Positions 27,657 through 36,833 are shown, counted from the stretch's first letter. The stretch is 64,000 bases of DNA from Stieleria mannarensis (GCF_014154935.1 NZ_JACEHH010000037.1:1-64000), one strand, 5' to 3'. Program-made: numbers and translations. The notes: generated from the letters alone by a model not told the origin.

Positions 27657-28385
27657 TCACGACCGTTTGGGGGCCGCGACGGATTTGGCGGGGCGGCGCT
27701 TGATCGGGGCGAGGGCATGTTGGACCTGGAACGCGACGTCCGCGATCAGGGTGTCCACGCGGTTGCGGCTGACCGCATAAGCCGCCAACGCGGGGATCGC
27801 GACCACCAGGCCGCCGACCGTCGTGACCAGCGCCTGGTAGATCCCTTCGGCCAAGTCCCCGGCGCCGGCCGCGCCGCGCGTCGTGGCAACTTGCTGGAAA
27901 GCGAAAATCATCCCGGTCACGGTTCCCAGCAATCCGACCATCGGGGCGATGTTGCCGATCACACTCAGGTACTCGATCCGCCGCATCATCCGCGCCGACT
28001 GTTCGGCCAGTGCATCTTCGACGGCTTTTTCCACGCCCTGCCAGCCGTAGTCGACTTCCGCGATCCCCGACAGCAACACCACGCTCAACACGCTCGGTTC
28101 ACGCCGACAAGCCGCATCAGCTTCGGGCAGCCGGCCGGTCAGCAACGCTTGCCGCACCGTTTCACTCAACCCTTCCGGCAAGACCTCGCCACGACGAAGC
28201 GTCATGATTTGGTCAAACACCAGGTAGGCCGCGAGGAAGCTGAGTGAGAGCAGAACGACTAGGATGACGGCGCCGACGATGCCCCCGCTGAGCACGATGT
28301 CCAGCAAGCCTGCGCCCTCGGCCGCCGCGTCGACATCGCCTTGGGCAAGCAACACATCAAACGAGACGGGCAATCCTTGCGGCAT
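27657..28385 (-). CDS. MotA/TolQ/ExbB proton-channel family protein
   Basis: This is a 242-residue inner-membrane protein with the three-helix plan of TolQ/ExbB. TM1 is VGAVILVVLLSLSFLAAYLV (about 36-55). A cytoplasmic region follows, then TM2 (YLSVIGNIAPMVGLLGTVTG) with the family's GLLGTVTGM signature, and TM3 (VTTVGGLVVAIPALAAYAV). Such proteins normally pair with ExbD/TolR to use the proton gradient for envelope work. No ExbD/TolR gene is adjacent. The start ATG 28385 is taken at MPQGLPVSFD. It follows two dynamin-like GTPase genes on the same strand after a 216-base gap. Confidence 0.88.
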   Translation of the reverse strand: MPQGLPVSFDVLLAQGDVDAAAEGAGLLDIVLSGGIVGAVILVVLLSLSFLAAYLVFDQIMTLRRGEVLPEGLSETVRQALLTGRLPEADAACRREPSVLSVVLLSGIAEVDYGWQGVEKAVEDALAEQSARMMRRIEYLSVIGNIAPMVGLLGTVTGMIFAFQQVATTRGAAGAGDLAEGIYQALVTTVGGLVVAIPALAAYAVSRNRVDTLIADVAFQVQHALAPIKRRPAKSVAAPKRS

Positions 28386-28487
28386 GGTTTGGCGGTGGAT
28401 GAGTGTTGAAGAAGCGGTGACAGGGGAAGCCCCAGTGTAGGCGAACCGCCAGTGTAGCAGCCACGCAACTGCCGTTAAGGACAGCAG

Positions 28488-28589
28488 GTAGGAAGATTTC
28501 GGGGGTAAGAAAATGGTGAGGGTAAGAAAATGGTGAGAGGCACCATCCATTCGGGCTGGACAATTTCCCCACCCCCAAATCTTCCTAAC
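28488..28589. repeat. G-rich inverted repeat with tandem core
   Basis: The left arm taggaagatttcgggggt (28489-28506) pairs with acccccaaatcttccta (28571-28587). Inside are two tandem copies of gggtaagaaaatggtga (28503-28536). Similar G-rich phrases occur at 21436-21484 and 42655-42720. It lies upstream of the TolQ-like gene. Confidence 0.5.
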
Positions 28590-28601
28590 TCTCCGCCCAG
28601 G

Positions 28602-30455
28602 TTAACACCGGCCGGCGGAGACTAAGAATTCCGCGTCGGTCAACAGCGGGTCGTCCCAGCGGAGACGCAGCACTCGGTCCTGCTGCAATCGGGCGATCGC
28701 ATCCTCGTGGCCGCGGCGAATGGCCTGCTGGGCGCGCCCGGTGCGACCGTTGGACTGGGCACTGGAGAGTGCGATCATCGCAAAGATCGCGGTGGGCAAC
28801 AGCGACAGCACCAAACTGGTGATCACCATCGCGAACTCGGGCTTGGGAAAATGTTCTAGCGGGTGTTGCGTTCCCGAAGCGTCGGACGCCGAAACGTGCA
28901 TCAACGTCTCGTAACTGGCTTTCAAGTATTCACCGTAGAGCGCCACGAACGGGCCGGCCATCAACGCCCAAAAGATCAATGTTCCGATGATGGCCAAAGC
29001 GGTGGCGGTTGACGATGCGACCGCATTCTCTTCGACCGCGTCTTCGAAAATCTTTTGAGACCGTTCCTGGAGCGCGTCGATGCCGGCCAGCGAGGCGACG
29101 TGTTGTGTTTCCGAGCGCGACGAAACACGCCAATCGCCCGCGGCAAGCGATTCCGCGCCGGCTTCCTGATCGTGACGCTGCAGCAGCGCCAACTCTTCGC
29201 GAAACTGCGCCGCCAGCGGGCCCAGTCGATCGGTCACCGCGGCGGCGCTGCGACGCTGCAACCCGTCGCGGACTTCGTCGTTGGCGTTGCGCTCGGAGGT
29301 CAAACTTCGCGTCGAGGTCCAGATCGTGCTGACCAGCGACGGCAGCGAACCGGACAACGACAACAGCACGCGATCCCAGGCGCCGTGGGTCAAATTCAAC
29401 ACGCCCAGGATGGACCGATAGGGAAACCAGATCGCACCGGTCGACGTCAACAGTTTCAAACGCAAACGACTGCGCACCGCGGCCTGCATCGGGCCGTCGG
29501 GGCCGACGAGCGTTTGTGCGACTTCGCCGGGCAGCTTCGTCGCCTCGTCATTCAAGCGACCGACCGCGCGGGTCAGCCCCGGCAACTCGTCGGCCAACAA
29601 CGCGCTCAATGCGGATCGGAAACGACCGTCCAGTGCAGCCAGTCGCGTCGATTTGCGCCGATCGCTGTCGGGGTTGTTTTCCAACTCGATTTGCAATTGG
29701 CGGAGCAGGTCGCCGGCGGCTTGGGCGCCGATTGGTTCTTCGTCTTGGCCGCTGAGTTCAAAATCGTTGACCTGGATCGGTCGGGCGATGATGCTTTCGG
29801 GCGCCGCGGAGCGCAGGTTTGCCAGGAAGGCATCGATGTCGGCATGCAAGGCCGCATCGTCGGCGCCGATCGTGTTGATCACGGGAATGACGATCGTGCC
29901 TTCGCTCGCCACGGCAAGTGCTGATGGCGTCTGCCCTCGGATCTGATCGCGGCGGACGACCAGGACGATGGCCGAGGCCAGCGAGAGCGCCCGTCGGGCG
30001 ACGTCGGCGATCCCCGGTCGATTGTCGGTCGCCCCAGGTGCGTCAACCAACATGTACGGTGTGCCGATCGGTTCCATGTCGGCGGTGGAAACTCGAATGA
30101 ACCGTTCAAATCGCGGGTCCAAATCGACCGGCGGGTGCGGGCCGACCCAAACCAGATCCTCGGTCGCCTGGTCGGCATTGTTGCCGCTGCGGATCGACAC
30201 AGCCGCCGGCGAACGGCGAACCAATTGACGGATCAACCAAGACTTGCCTTGCCCGGTCGCGCCGACGACCGCCAAGACCAGGGCACCGGCGGCGCGATCT
30301 TGTGAAATCAATCGCCGCGCCCGGGCGTGTTCATCGCACAGGGCTCGGACGGCCCGCCCCGTTTCACTGTCGCCCAAGACGGAAGCCCCGGCGCGACGAA
30401 CCCGAGTCAAAAATTCGTCGTCCGGGGTCACGGATGCTTCAGAAGATTCATGCAT
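28602..30455 (-). CDS. dynamin-like GTPase, membrane-associated (second of pair)
   Basis: This is a 617-residue predicted P-loop GTPase. Walker A is GATGQGKS (65-72), switch II is DAPG (138-141), and the base-specificity motif is weak (PVINTIGADD, about 191-200, no NKxD). A long helical middle follows. Near the C-terminus come two hydrophobic segments (TALAIIGTLIFWALMAGPFV and VITSLVLSLLPTAIFAMIAL) separated by an outside loop. This G-domain / helical / paired-TM order is that of bacterial dynamin-like or DUF697-type GTPases. The ATG overlaps the stop of the upstream GTPase gene by 8 bases, so the two are coupled. A membrane-remodelling role is inferred. Confidence 0.8.
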   Translation of the reverse strand: MHESSEASVTPDDEFLTRVRRAGASVLGDSETGRAVRALCDEHARARRLISQDRAAGALVLAVVGATGQGKSWLIRQLVRRSPAAVSIRSGNNADQATEDLVWVGPHPPVDLDPRFERFIRVSTADMEPIGTPYMLVDAPGATDNRPGIADVARRALSLASAIVLVVRRDQIRGQTPSALAVASEGTIVIPVINTIGADDAALHADIDAFLANLRSAAPESIIARPIQVNDFELSGQDEEPIGAQAAGDLLRQLQIELENNPDSDRRKSTRLAALDGRFRSALSALLADELPGLTRAVGRLNDEATKLPGEVAQTLVGPDGPMQAAVRSRLRLKLLTSTGAIWFPYRSILGVLNLTHGAWDRVLLSLSGSLPSLVSTIWTSTRSLTSERNANDEVRDGLQRRSAAAVTDRLGPLAAQFREELALLQRHDQEAGAESLAAGDWRVSSRSETQHVASLAGIDALQERSQKIFEDAVEENAVASSTATALAIIGTLIFWALMAGPFVALYGEYLKASYETLMHVSASDASGTQHPLEHFPKPEFAMVITSLVLSLLPTAIFAMIALSSAQSNGRTGRAQQAIRRGHEDAIARLQQDRVLRLRWDDPLLTDAEFLVSAGRC

Positions 30456-32574
30456 GTTTGGACTCGCGGGGCAGGATCCCGTTTAATTCTTGACGAAAGG
30501 CGTTGTTCATACGATAGACCGCGAGCGTCGCCCTTGCCCGGCCGTCGGAGGCGACTTTGACATTCGGCGTGGGGAACAGCACGTTGGATTGCTTGATGCG
30601 GATCGACGGCAACGGCGAGCCGGGATCGATGCCGATTTGGTGACACAGCAAGACATAGAACATCGACATCTGTTCGACGGCGGCTTGCGTGCTGAGCGCC
30701 TGGGCGGTTTTCCCGCCGGCCCAGTAAGCAGAAAAGGCGGTCAGCCCGGCGGCGGCCAACAATTCGACGACCGACGCGTTGGCCACCAGCACGGTCGCTC
30801 CGAAATCGACCGGCAACATCAGGACACTGCCGAACGCGGCCAGCAACGCCGCCAGGGGCGTCAGCCCGAAAGCCAACTTTTTGTGGCGTGGGATGTGCCG
30901 CCACATCTCTTCGGCCACGTCGCGCAACTGTTCACTGTCGAACACGACGCGATCGTTTTCATCAAAGCTACGCAAGACCTCGTGCATCGCTTGGTTCCAC
31001 GCCGAAGCGTCGATCGGATCGTTCTGGCCGTCGAACCAGTGGGGCAGGGTCAATGCGGCGCCGAAACGGCGCAGCGAGACATCCAGTTCTTCGGGGCTGA
31101 CCAGCTGGCCGACTTTTTTCGCCTTGAATTTCTCCTTGATCGATTCGGCGTACCGTTCCGCCATCGCGGTCGGCACGTACTGTTTGAACAAGTCGGTCGC
31201 TGCTTTGGTGCGGCCTTGAATGAACGTGTTGATCCGCACGCCCCAGCGGGCATACCAGGGGGCGGCGTCACAAAACGCGTCGGCCAATTGACGCACGATG
31301 CGTTCGCTTTGGTGCATCCGAACCTCGGTGATCGCCCCGCCGGTCGTCTGCTTGGTAAACAGGTTGATCGTTGTGTCCAACAGTGTTTGTCTCGCCCGCC
31401 GGGTCAACCGCAGCGACTTCTCGGCATCGTCTTCGACCGCCGGCAACCCGAGGTTCCAGACCGCGCGACGCAGTGCGGCATGGCGTCCCAACAAAAATCG
31501 GTCTGACGATTCGGGGCGATCAAGTTCACGTGTCAGATGGGTCAACAACCGGTCACAACCGATTTCCGCGGGCGGGTTTTCGTCGGCTTGCGGCGAGAGT
31601 GAAAAAAAGATCGGCAGCGGATCTTCGTCGTTGTTCTCGATCACGAACTCCTTGTCTCCGTCCTTGGCCGACTTTGGAATGAACGGTTCACTCTTGGGCA
31701 ATTCGAAATCGTACGCCCCGTAGACGCGCTCAACACCGAACTTGCTGGCCTGGGGCTCAAACGATTCCAGTACGTCTTCGGGCGTTTGGCCGGGACGGAT
31801 CTTGTTGACGGCCAACAAACGTGGAATCCCGGGCATCAGATCCGAGATCGTTTGCAAGATGTCCCCGAGCGAGCGATCGCGGGCCATGCTGGGGGTGGAA
31901 ACGACCAGAAACGCGCTGCAGAACGTCGATGCCTTGCCCAGCAATTCACGCCTCCGCTCGGGCGAACCGACACCAAACACTTCATCGGACACGATGTCGG
32001 GGCAATCCAGCAACCCGATCCCCAGATCATCCAACGCCGGATCGGTCGCGACCAGGGGAACGCCCAGCGCGTCGACGCCGCCGCTGCGATTGTTGTATTG
32101 CTCGTGCGCCTCTTCGGGCATTTCCGCCAACAACTCGGGCGGGTGTCCGACGGCGTCGCCGAAATCATCCAGCAATAACTGCCACAGGTCGGGTTCGTCG
32201 CGCCATTTTTGAGGCAGCCAGAGGACGAACCGGTGGGTGCCTTGACGGTTGGCGACCCCACGCAACGTTCGACGACGCCCGTGCCGGCTGAGCAAGGCGG
32301 CGACCAGGCTGGTTTTTCCGCTGTTGAGCATCCCGGCGATGGCCAAGGTCGGGTACTCGGCCAAACGGGCTCCGTGAAACACCTGACGGCCCAGCGAAAT
32401 CACATCGCCGGCCAACTTCGGCTCGATGCGACGCAGCGCGGACAAGAAACTTTCGTTTCCCGGTTCGGGGTAAAGACGCTCGACGGCGGCCCGACGATCA
32501 TCGTCTTCGAGTAACGCTTTCAGCCGTGGCCAGTCGACCTGGGGCGGGGATTTTCGTCGTTTGTGACCAAACAT
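30448..32574 (-). CDS. dynamin-like GTPase, membrane-associated (first of pair)
   Basis: This is a 708-residue predicted P-loop GTPase. Walker A is GMLNSGKTS (81-89). Switch II reads DCPD (190-193), where most GTPases have DxxG. The base-recognition region is VNKIR (256-260), with Arg replacing the usual Asp of NKxD. A large helical domain follows. A hydrophobic double segment near the C-terminus (LTPLAALLAAFGSVLMLPVD and ATVLVANASVVELLAAAGL) should insert in or across the membrane. Its start lies 9 bases after the stop of the sensor kinase gene, and its end overlaps the second GTPase. The tight packing suggests one functional unit. Confidence 0.8.
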   Translation of the reverse strand: MFGHKRRKSPPQVDWPRLKALLEDDDRRAAVERLYPEPGNESFLSALRRIEPKLAGDVISLGRQVFHGARLAEYPTLAIAGMLNSGKTSLVAALLSRHGRRRTLRGVANRQGTHRFVLWLPQKWRDEPDLWQLLLDDFGDAVGHPPELLAEMPEEAHEQYNNRSGGVDALGVPLVATDPALDDLGIGLLDCPDIVSDEVFGVGSPERRRELLGKASTFCSAFLVVSTPSMARDRSLGDILQTISDLMPGIPRLLAVNKIRPGQTPEDVLESFEPQASKFGVERVYGAYDFELPKSEPFIPKSAKDGDKEFVIENNDEDPLPIFFSLSPQADENPPAEIGCDRLLTHLTRELDRPESSDRFLLGRHAALRRAVWNLGLPAVEDDAEKSLRLTRRARQTLLDTTINLFTKQTTGGAITEVRMHQSERIVRQLADAFCDAAPWYARWGVRINTFIQGRTKAATDLFKQYVPTAMAERYAESIKEKFKAKKVGQLVSPEELDVSLRRFGAALTLPHWFDGQNDPIDASAWNQAMHEVLRSFDENDRVVFDSEQLRDVAEEMWRHIPRHKKLAFGLTPLAALLAAFGSVLMLPVDFGATVLVANASVVELLAAAGLTAFSAYWAGGKTAQALSTQAAVEQMSMFYVLLCHQIGIDPGSPLPSIRIKQSNVLFPTPNVKVASDGRARATLAVYRMNNAFRQELNGILPRESKHA

Positions 32575-32583
32575 ATCCGGTGT

Positions 32584-34836
32584 TCAGTTCGCCGTTGATT
32601 GAGCCAGTGGACCGGCCCCTGGACTGGCCGCTGGACGTTTTTCGTTCACGGCAGTGTCACCTTGGGTGCCGTCGGCCGATGGATTCTCTTCGCTGAGCTC
32701 AAAATCGTCCAGATATGGCCCGTCGAAGATCTCGCGCCACCATAAAGCAGCGTCCGCTTGCGTCCAATGGGGACTGTCGGCACAGGCGAACAGCTCGCCG
32801 GCCAATAGCTGTGCCGACTGGGGCCGTTTTTTCGGATCCAAATGCAGGCACCGCAGCAAGATCTTTTGAAGGTCCTTGGCCAGCGGGACGCCGACACGTC
32901 GCTCCGGTGGTTCCGGCTCCTGGTGCAGCTTTTTGGCGCAGATGTCGGTCGCCGATTCGCCGTCCAACGGTGCCGAGCCGCACAGCAGCGTGTAGCCGAC
33001 CGCTCCGATCGAATAGATGTCGCTCAGGACGTCGGCCGAGGCCGCATCGCGAATCGATTCGGGCGACATGAACAGCGGCGTTCCGGTCAGCGAATCGACG
33101 CGCGTCAACTGGACCGAATCATGATCGATCTGTTTGGCCAATCCGAAGTCCAACACCTTGATCAAGTCATGGATGCCGCTCCGCGAGGTCAACAGGATGT
33201 TGGCCGGTTTGATGTCTCGGTGAATCATCCCCGCCAAGTGGGCTTCGGAGATCGAACCGCAGATCTGCAACAACAGATAAATCACACGCTCGGCCGGTTG
33301 GCGCCCGTAGTAATCGACCAGCTGTTCCAGCGAGATCCCTTCGACATACTCCATCACATAAAAAAAGGTGCCGTCGTCAGTGCGGCCGAAGTCGTAGATT
33401 TCGACGGTGTTGGGATGCATCAACCGTGCCGATAGCTGGACTTCGCGTTGGAACCGCGCCAGCGATCGCTCGGTCGCATCGGCGTTTTCGAGCACTTTGA
33501 TGGCGACCTTGCGTTCCAACAATCCGTGGGTGCCCAGATAGACCGTACCCATCCCGCCGCGTCCGATCCGCTGATGCAAATCGTATTGTCCGAGGCGTCG
33601 TTTAAGTGCTTCGACACGCCGGGCGTTGATCTCCCGCGGGCGTGTGATCCAGGCAAGTGCCAACAGAACCGCCGCGGCGACGAGCGCGGCACAAAACAAC
33701 GCGAGGAAGGAATTGCGAAGGATTTGCAGCGACGCAAACGCTTCGTCGACATCCAGCTCGCTGGCGATGCCGAAATCGTATTCCGACAGCCATGTCCACG
33801 CGCCGACCACGGGGACGCCCCGATAGCCGTTGTACCCGACGACGTTCGATCCGGTGCCGCCTCGCGTCGCGTTGTCGGCCATCAGCGTCATCGGCCACGT
33901 CGTCGGCTGGCCCGACACATCGACCTGCCTGAGAAGGTTGACGCCGGGATCGCGGACGTGAATCTTCAGCGGACTGGTTTCCCCGGGCGCCAGCAGCCCC
34001 ACCTGGGACAACTGTGTTTCGAATCGGCTGCTGGAGATCATCACCGCGTGGCGATCAAAGGCATACGTCTCGCCGCTGCTGCCCATTTGAGCGACCGACA
34101 AGATCTTGCTGAACTGCTTGGACGGATCGATCATCAACGCCAAAAAACCGCTGGCCCGAAGGTCGTGCTGCAGCGGAGCGATCGCACACATGACCGCGAT
34201 CGTCTCCGCACCGTTTTCCTCGTTGCCGACCTGACGTGCCGCGATTTCGAAAGGGCGTGTCACGGAGGCCTTTCCGGACGTCAATCGCTCAATCAGTTCT
34301 TTACCAAACGGAATCGCGCTGCCATTGAATCGATCATCACTTGAATCCAGTACTCCGCCCAACGGATCGATGATCGCCCAACCCAAGTAACCGGCGTTGC
34401 TCAATCGTACCGTCAGATCCCGCAAGGACTCGGTTTGGTGCGGTGGCATCGGATCGGTCAGGTTCGGATCCCGTTCCAAGATCCCGATCGCGATCGTACT
34501 CAAACTTTCATCGGCGGCATACTGCTTGGCCGTTTCCCGCTGATCGGCCAGCCACAACTGCAGCGCGTTGATGTTGGCCGCCAACACGGTTTCAAGCGAA
34601 TTGCGAATGCTGCCCCGCACACTCTCACGCACCAACCAACCGACGTACAGCGTCACGCCCAACAACACGGCAACGACGAGCGAGGCGATCAGTGGCGAAA
34701 ACGGTCCGACAGGCGTTTGACGAACCACGCTCAGGATCGTCGATTGCCCCAGCCCCCGCGGCGCGCGCGGGGCCCCGTCGAGTGTTTTCCACTGCGAACG
34801 CGTCGGCGGATTGCGGCTGGTGTCGTCTCGGGCCAT
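32584..34836 (-). CDS. transmembrane sensor Ser/Thr protein kinase (Cache-like)
   Basis: This is a 750-residue receptor kinase. TM1 (PLIASLVVAVLLGVTLYVGW, about 48-67) and TM2 (about 375-397, ALFCAALVAAAVLLALAWI) enclose a roughly 300-residue extracytoplasmic region of double-Cache type (with TYAFDRHAVMISSSRF). The cytoplasmic Hanks-type kinase follows, with GRGGMGTVYLG (about 424), AIKVLEN, HRDIKPANIL (about 539) and DFGLAK (about 562). All catalytic residues are present. ATG 34836 is chosen; upstream in-frame sequence is two copies of a palindromic repeat, not protein. It leads an operon with two dynamin-like GTPases, its probable targets or partners (inferred). Confidence 0.88.
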   Translation of the reverse strand: MARDDTSRNPPTRSQWKTLDGAPRAPRGLGQSTILSVVRQTPVGPFSPLIASLVVAVLLGVTLYVGWLVRESVRGSIRNSLETVLAANINALQLWLADQRETAKQYAADESLSTIAIGILERDPNLTDPMPPHQTESLRDLTVRLSNAGYLGWAIIDPLGGVLDSSDDRFNGSAIPFGKELIERLTSGKASVTRPFEIAARQVGNEENGAETIAVMCAIAPLQHDLRASGFLALMIDPSKQFSKILSVAQMGSSGETYAFDRHAVMISSSRFETQLSQVGLLAPGETSPLKIHVRDPGVNLLRQVDVSGQPTTWPMTLMADNATRGGTGSNVVGYNGYRGVPVVGAWTWLSEYDFGIASELDVDEAFASLQILRNSFLALFCAALVAAAVLLALAWITRPREINARRVEALKRRLGQYDLHQRIGRGGMGTVYLGTHGLLERKVAIKVLENADATERSLARFQREVQLSARLMHPNTVEIYDFGRTDDGTFFYVMEYVEGISLEQLVDYYGRQPAERVIYLLLQICGSISEAHLAGMIHRDIKPANILLTSRSGIHDLIKVLDFGLAKQIDHDSVQLTRVDSLTGTPLFMSPESIRDAASADVLSDIYSIGAVGYTLLCGSAPLDGESATDICAKKLHQEPEPPERRVGVPLAKDLQKILLRCLHLDPKKRPQSAQLLAGELFACADSPHWTQADAALWWREIFDGPYLDDFELSEENPSADGTQGDTAVNEKRPAASPGAGPLAQSTAN

Positions 34837-34879
34837 CGTCACAGTATACGAAGACGCGGCAACCGCGCGAGCCGTCACG

Positions 34880-34946
34880 GTAGCGGAAGCCGCCAAGGCT
34901 TTCGGCACGCTCCCGCCGAGGACGAAACGCTTGGCGAGTTCGGCTA
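34880..34946 (+). repeat. palindromic element family 2, copy 1
   Basis: It begins gtagcggaagccgccaaggc and ends gcttggcgagttcggctac. The ends are inverted repeats (GTAGC..GAA..GCCAAG against CTTGGC..TTC..GCTAC). It lies in the divergent promoter region between the sensor kinase and a sulfatase gene. Confidence 0.75.
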
Positions 34947-34963
34947 CAATGGCAATCCATCCG

Positions 34964-35028
34964 GTAGCGGAAGCCGCCAAGGCTTTCGGCACGCCATCGA
35001 GAACGAAACTCTTGGCGAGTTCCGCTAC
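34964..35028 (+). repeat. palindromic element family 2, copy 2
   Basis: This is a near-identical direct repeat of the element at 34880, 17 bases downstream of copy 1. It has an almost perfect terminal palindrome: gtagcggaa-gcc-gccaag at the left and cttggc-gag-ttccgctac at the right. A degraded reverse copy is seen at 37541-37572. Confidence 0.75.
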
Positions 35029-35071
35029 GATGATCTTCAAGCTCCACTCCCCACGATTCCCCACCACGTCC

Positions 35072-36721
35072 ATGACAGATCAGCTTGACTTGACCGGTCG
35101 CGTCCATCCCGGAAAATCACTCGCAGCAGCGATCACCACTCTCCTGACGGCCGTCGTGGTTCTTCAAGGCCTTGGCTTGACACAACACACGTCCGCCCAG
35201 GAAACGAACGTCCCACAACCCGCCCCCCAACGTCCCAACGTCGTCTTGATCCTGATGGACGACATGGGGGCGATCGACCTGTCCGGTGAAGGCAGCACGT
35301 ACTATCGATCGCCGCGGATCGACAGCATCGCAAAGCAAGGGATGCGATTTAGTAACGGCTACGCCACGTGCTGTGTGTGCAGTCCCTCGCGGGCAAGCAT
35401 CCAGCTGGGGACGTTTCCCGCCCGCAACGGCATCACCGACTGGATCGGTGCCAAGACGGGACTCGATTGGAAACGTCCCGACCGCTTGCTGCCGGCCGAG
35501 TACGTGCATGCGTTGCCGCACGACCAGGTGACGATCGCCGAGGCGTTGCGCGACGGAGGGTACGCCACGTTTTTTGCCGGCAAGTGGCACCTGGGAGACA
35601 AGGGTTCTTGGCCGACCGACCATGGTTATCAGGTCAACAAAGGGGGACACGACAAGGGAAGCCCGCCGGGCGGCTACTTCGCTCCCTACACCAATCCGGT
35701 ACTCGAGAGCGGTCCCGACGGTGAATCATTGCCGATCCGTTTGGCGCAGGAAACGGTCCGTTACATCAACGATCACAAGAGCGATCCGTTCTTTGCGATG
35801 TTGTCGTTCTACAGCGTTCACGGCCCCGTGCAGACGCGAAAAACCCTGTGGGAGAAATACCGCAAACTCGCCCCGCCGTTACCCGAGGGGCAACAACGCT
35901 TTCGCGTCGACCGGACGTTGCCGGTGCGACAGGTCCAAGACCACCCGGTCTATGCCGGCATGGTGGAAACGGTCGATGACGCCGTCGGGATGGTCCTCGA
36001 TGCCCTCGACGCCAACGGATTGACCGACAACACGATCGTCGTCTTCACCAGTGACAACGGCGGCGTTTCCTCGGGGGATGCGTTCTGCACTTCCAACCTG
36101 CCCCTCCGCGGCGGCAAGGGACGGCAGTGGGAAGGCGGAATTCGCGAACCGTTTTACATCCGCTACCCGGCGTTGGTTCCCGCCGGATCGTCTGACGAAA
36201 CGCCGGTCACCGGCGCGGACCTGTACCCCACGCTGTTGGATCTGTGCGGATTGCCGCTGCGACCGACGCAGCACCAAGACGGCGTCAGTTTAAAACCGTT
36301 GTTGACCGGAGGAACCCTCCCCGACCGACCGCTGTATTGGCACTACCCCCACTACGGCAATCAAGGCGGAGAACCACATGCGATCATCCGTCAGGACGAT
36401 TGGAAACTGATTCATTATTACGAAGACGGACGCAACGAACTGTACCACTTGGCCACCGACCCTGGCGAACAAAGCGATGTGTCGCGTACCCAACCGGCAC
36501 GCGCCGCGGCGATGTGGCAGCAACTGGACACTTGGTTGAATGACGTCGGGGCCAAACGCCCCCAACCGGATCCGCGCTATGATCCCGAAACCACCCAGCG
36601 CTATTACCTGGAGAAACAGACGAAAATGAAACAGCGGTTGGAGGATTTCCATTCTCGGATTCTGGAGGCCGATTGGCAACCAAATCCGGATTGGTGGGGA
36701 AGTCTGCGTGCGAAGGACTGA
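35072..36721 (+). CDS. secreted formylglycine-dependent sulfatase
   Basis: This is a 549-residue sulfatase. An export helix lies at about 16-35 (SLAAAITTLLTAVVVLQGL). The metal Asp pair is at 63-64 (VVLILMDDMGAIDLSGEG), and the modification motif is CSPSR with Cys103 (ATCCVCSPSRASIQLG). The C-terminal region has the usual DDWKLIHYYEDGRNELYHL block. I start at ATG 35072 just before the export signal; the longer open frame upstream runs through the two palindromic repeats. It is divergent from the sensor kinase gene. Its substrate cannot be read from the sequence. Confidence 0.93.
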   Translation: MTDQLDLTGRVHPGKSLAAAITTLLTAVVVLQGLGLTQHTSAQETNVPQPAPQRPNVVLILMDDMGAIDLSGEGSTYYRSPRIDSIAKQGMRFSNGYATCCVCSPSRASIQLGTFPARNGITDWIGAKTGLDWKRPDRLLPAEYVHALPHDQVTIAEALRDGGYATFFAGKWHLGDKGSWPTDHGYQVNKGGHDKGSPPGGYFAPYTNPVLESGPDGESLPIRLAQETVRYINDHKSDPFFAMLSFYSVHGPVQTRKTLWEKYRKLAPPLPEGQQRFRVDRTLPVRQVQDHPVYAGMVETVDDAVGMVLDALDANGLTDNTIVVFTSDNGGVSSGDAFCTSNLPLRGGKGRQWEGGIREPFYIRYPALVPAGSSDETPVTGADLYPTLLDLCGLPLRPTQHQDGVSLKPLLTGGTLPDRPLYWHYPHYGNQGGEPHAIIRQDDWKLIHYYEDGRNELYHLATDPGEQSDVSRTQPARAAAMWQQLDTWLNDVGAKRPQPDPRYDPETTQRYYLEKQTKMKQRLEDFHSRILEADWQPNPDWWGSLRAKD

Positions 36722-36833
36722 TTTTTGACTATGCTAAATCAGTCTTGACGGCATTGACGCATTGCCGCTAGCTGTCGAAAGACGACATCGCGAAAACGGG
36801 TCCTTCGCACTGTTCTATTTCGGGAGATTGATT

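Noticed and set aside
34837-35073. N-terminal extensions of the sensor kinase and the sulfatase
   Set aside because: The extra codons on both strands come from the two palindromic repeats and show repeated AEAAKAFGT / ELAKSFVL phrases; true starts are 34836 and 35072.
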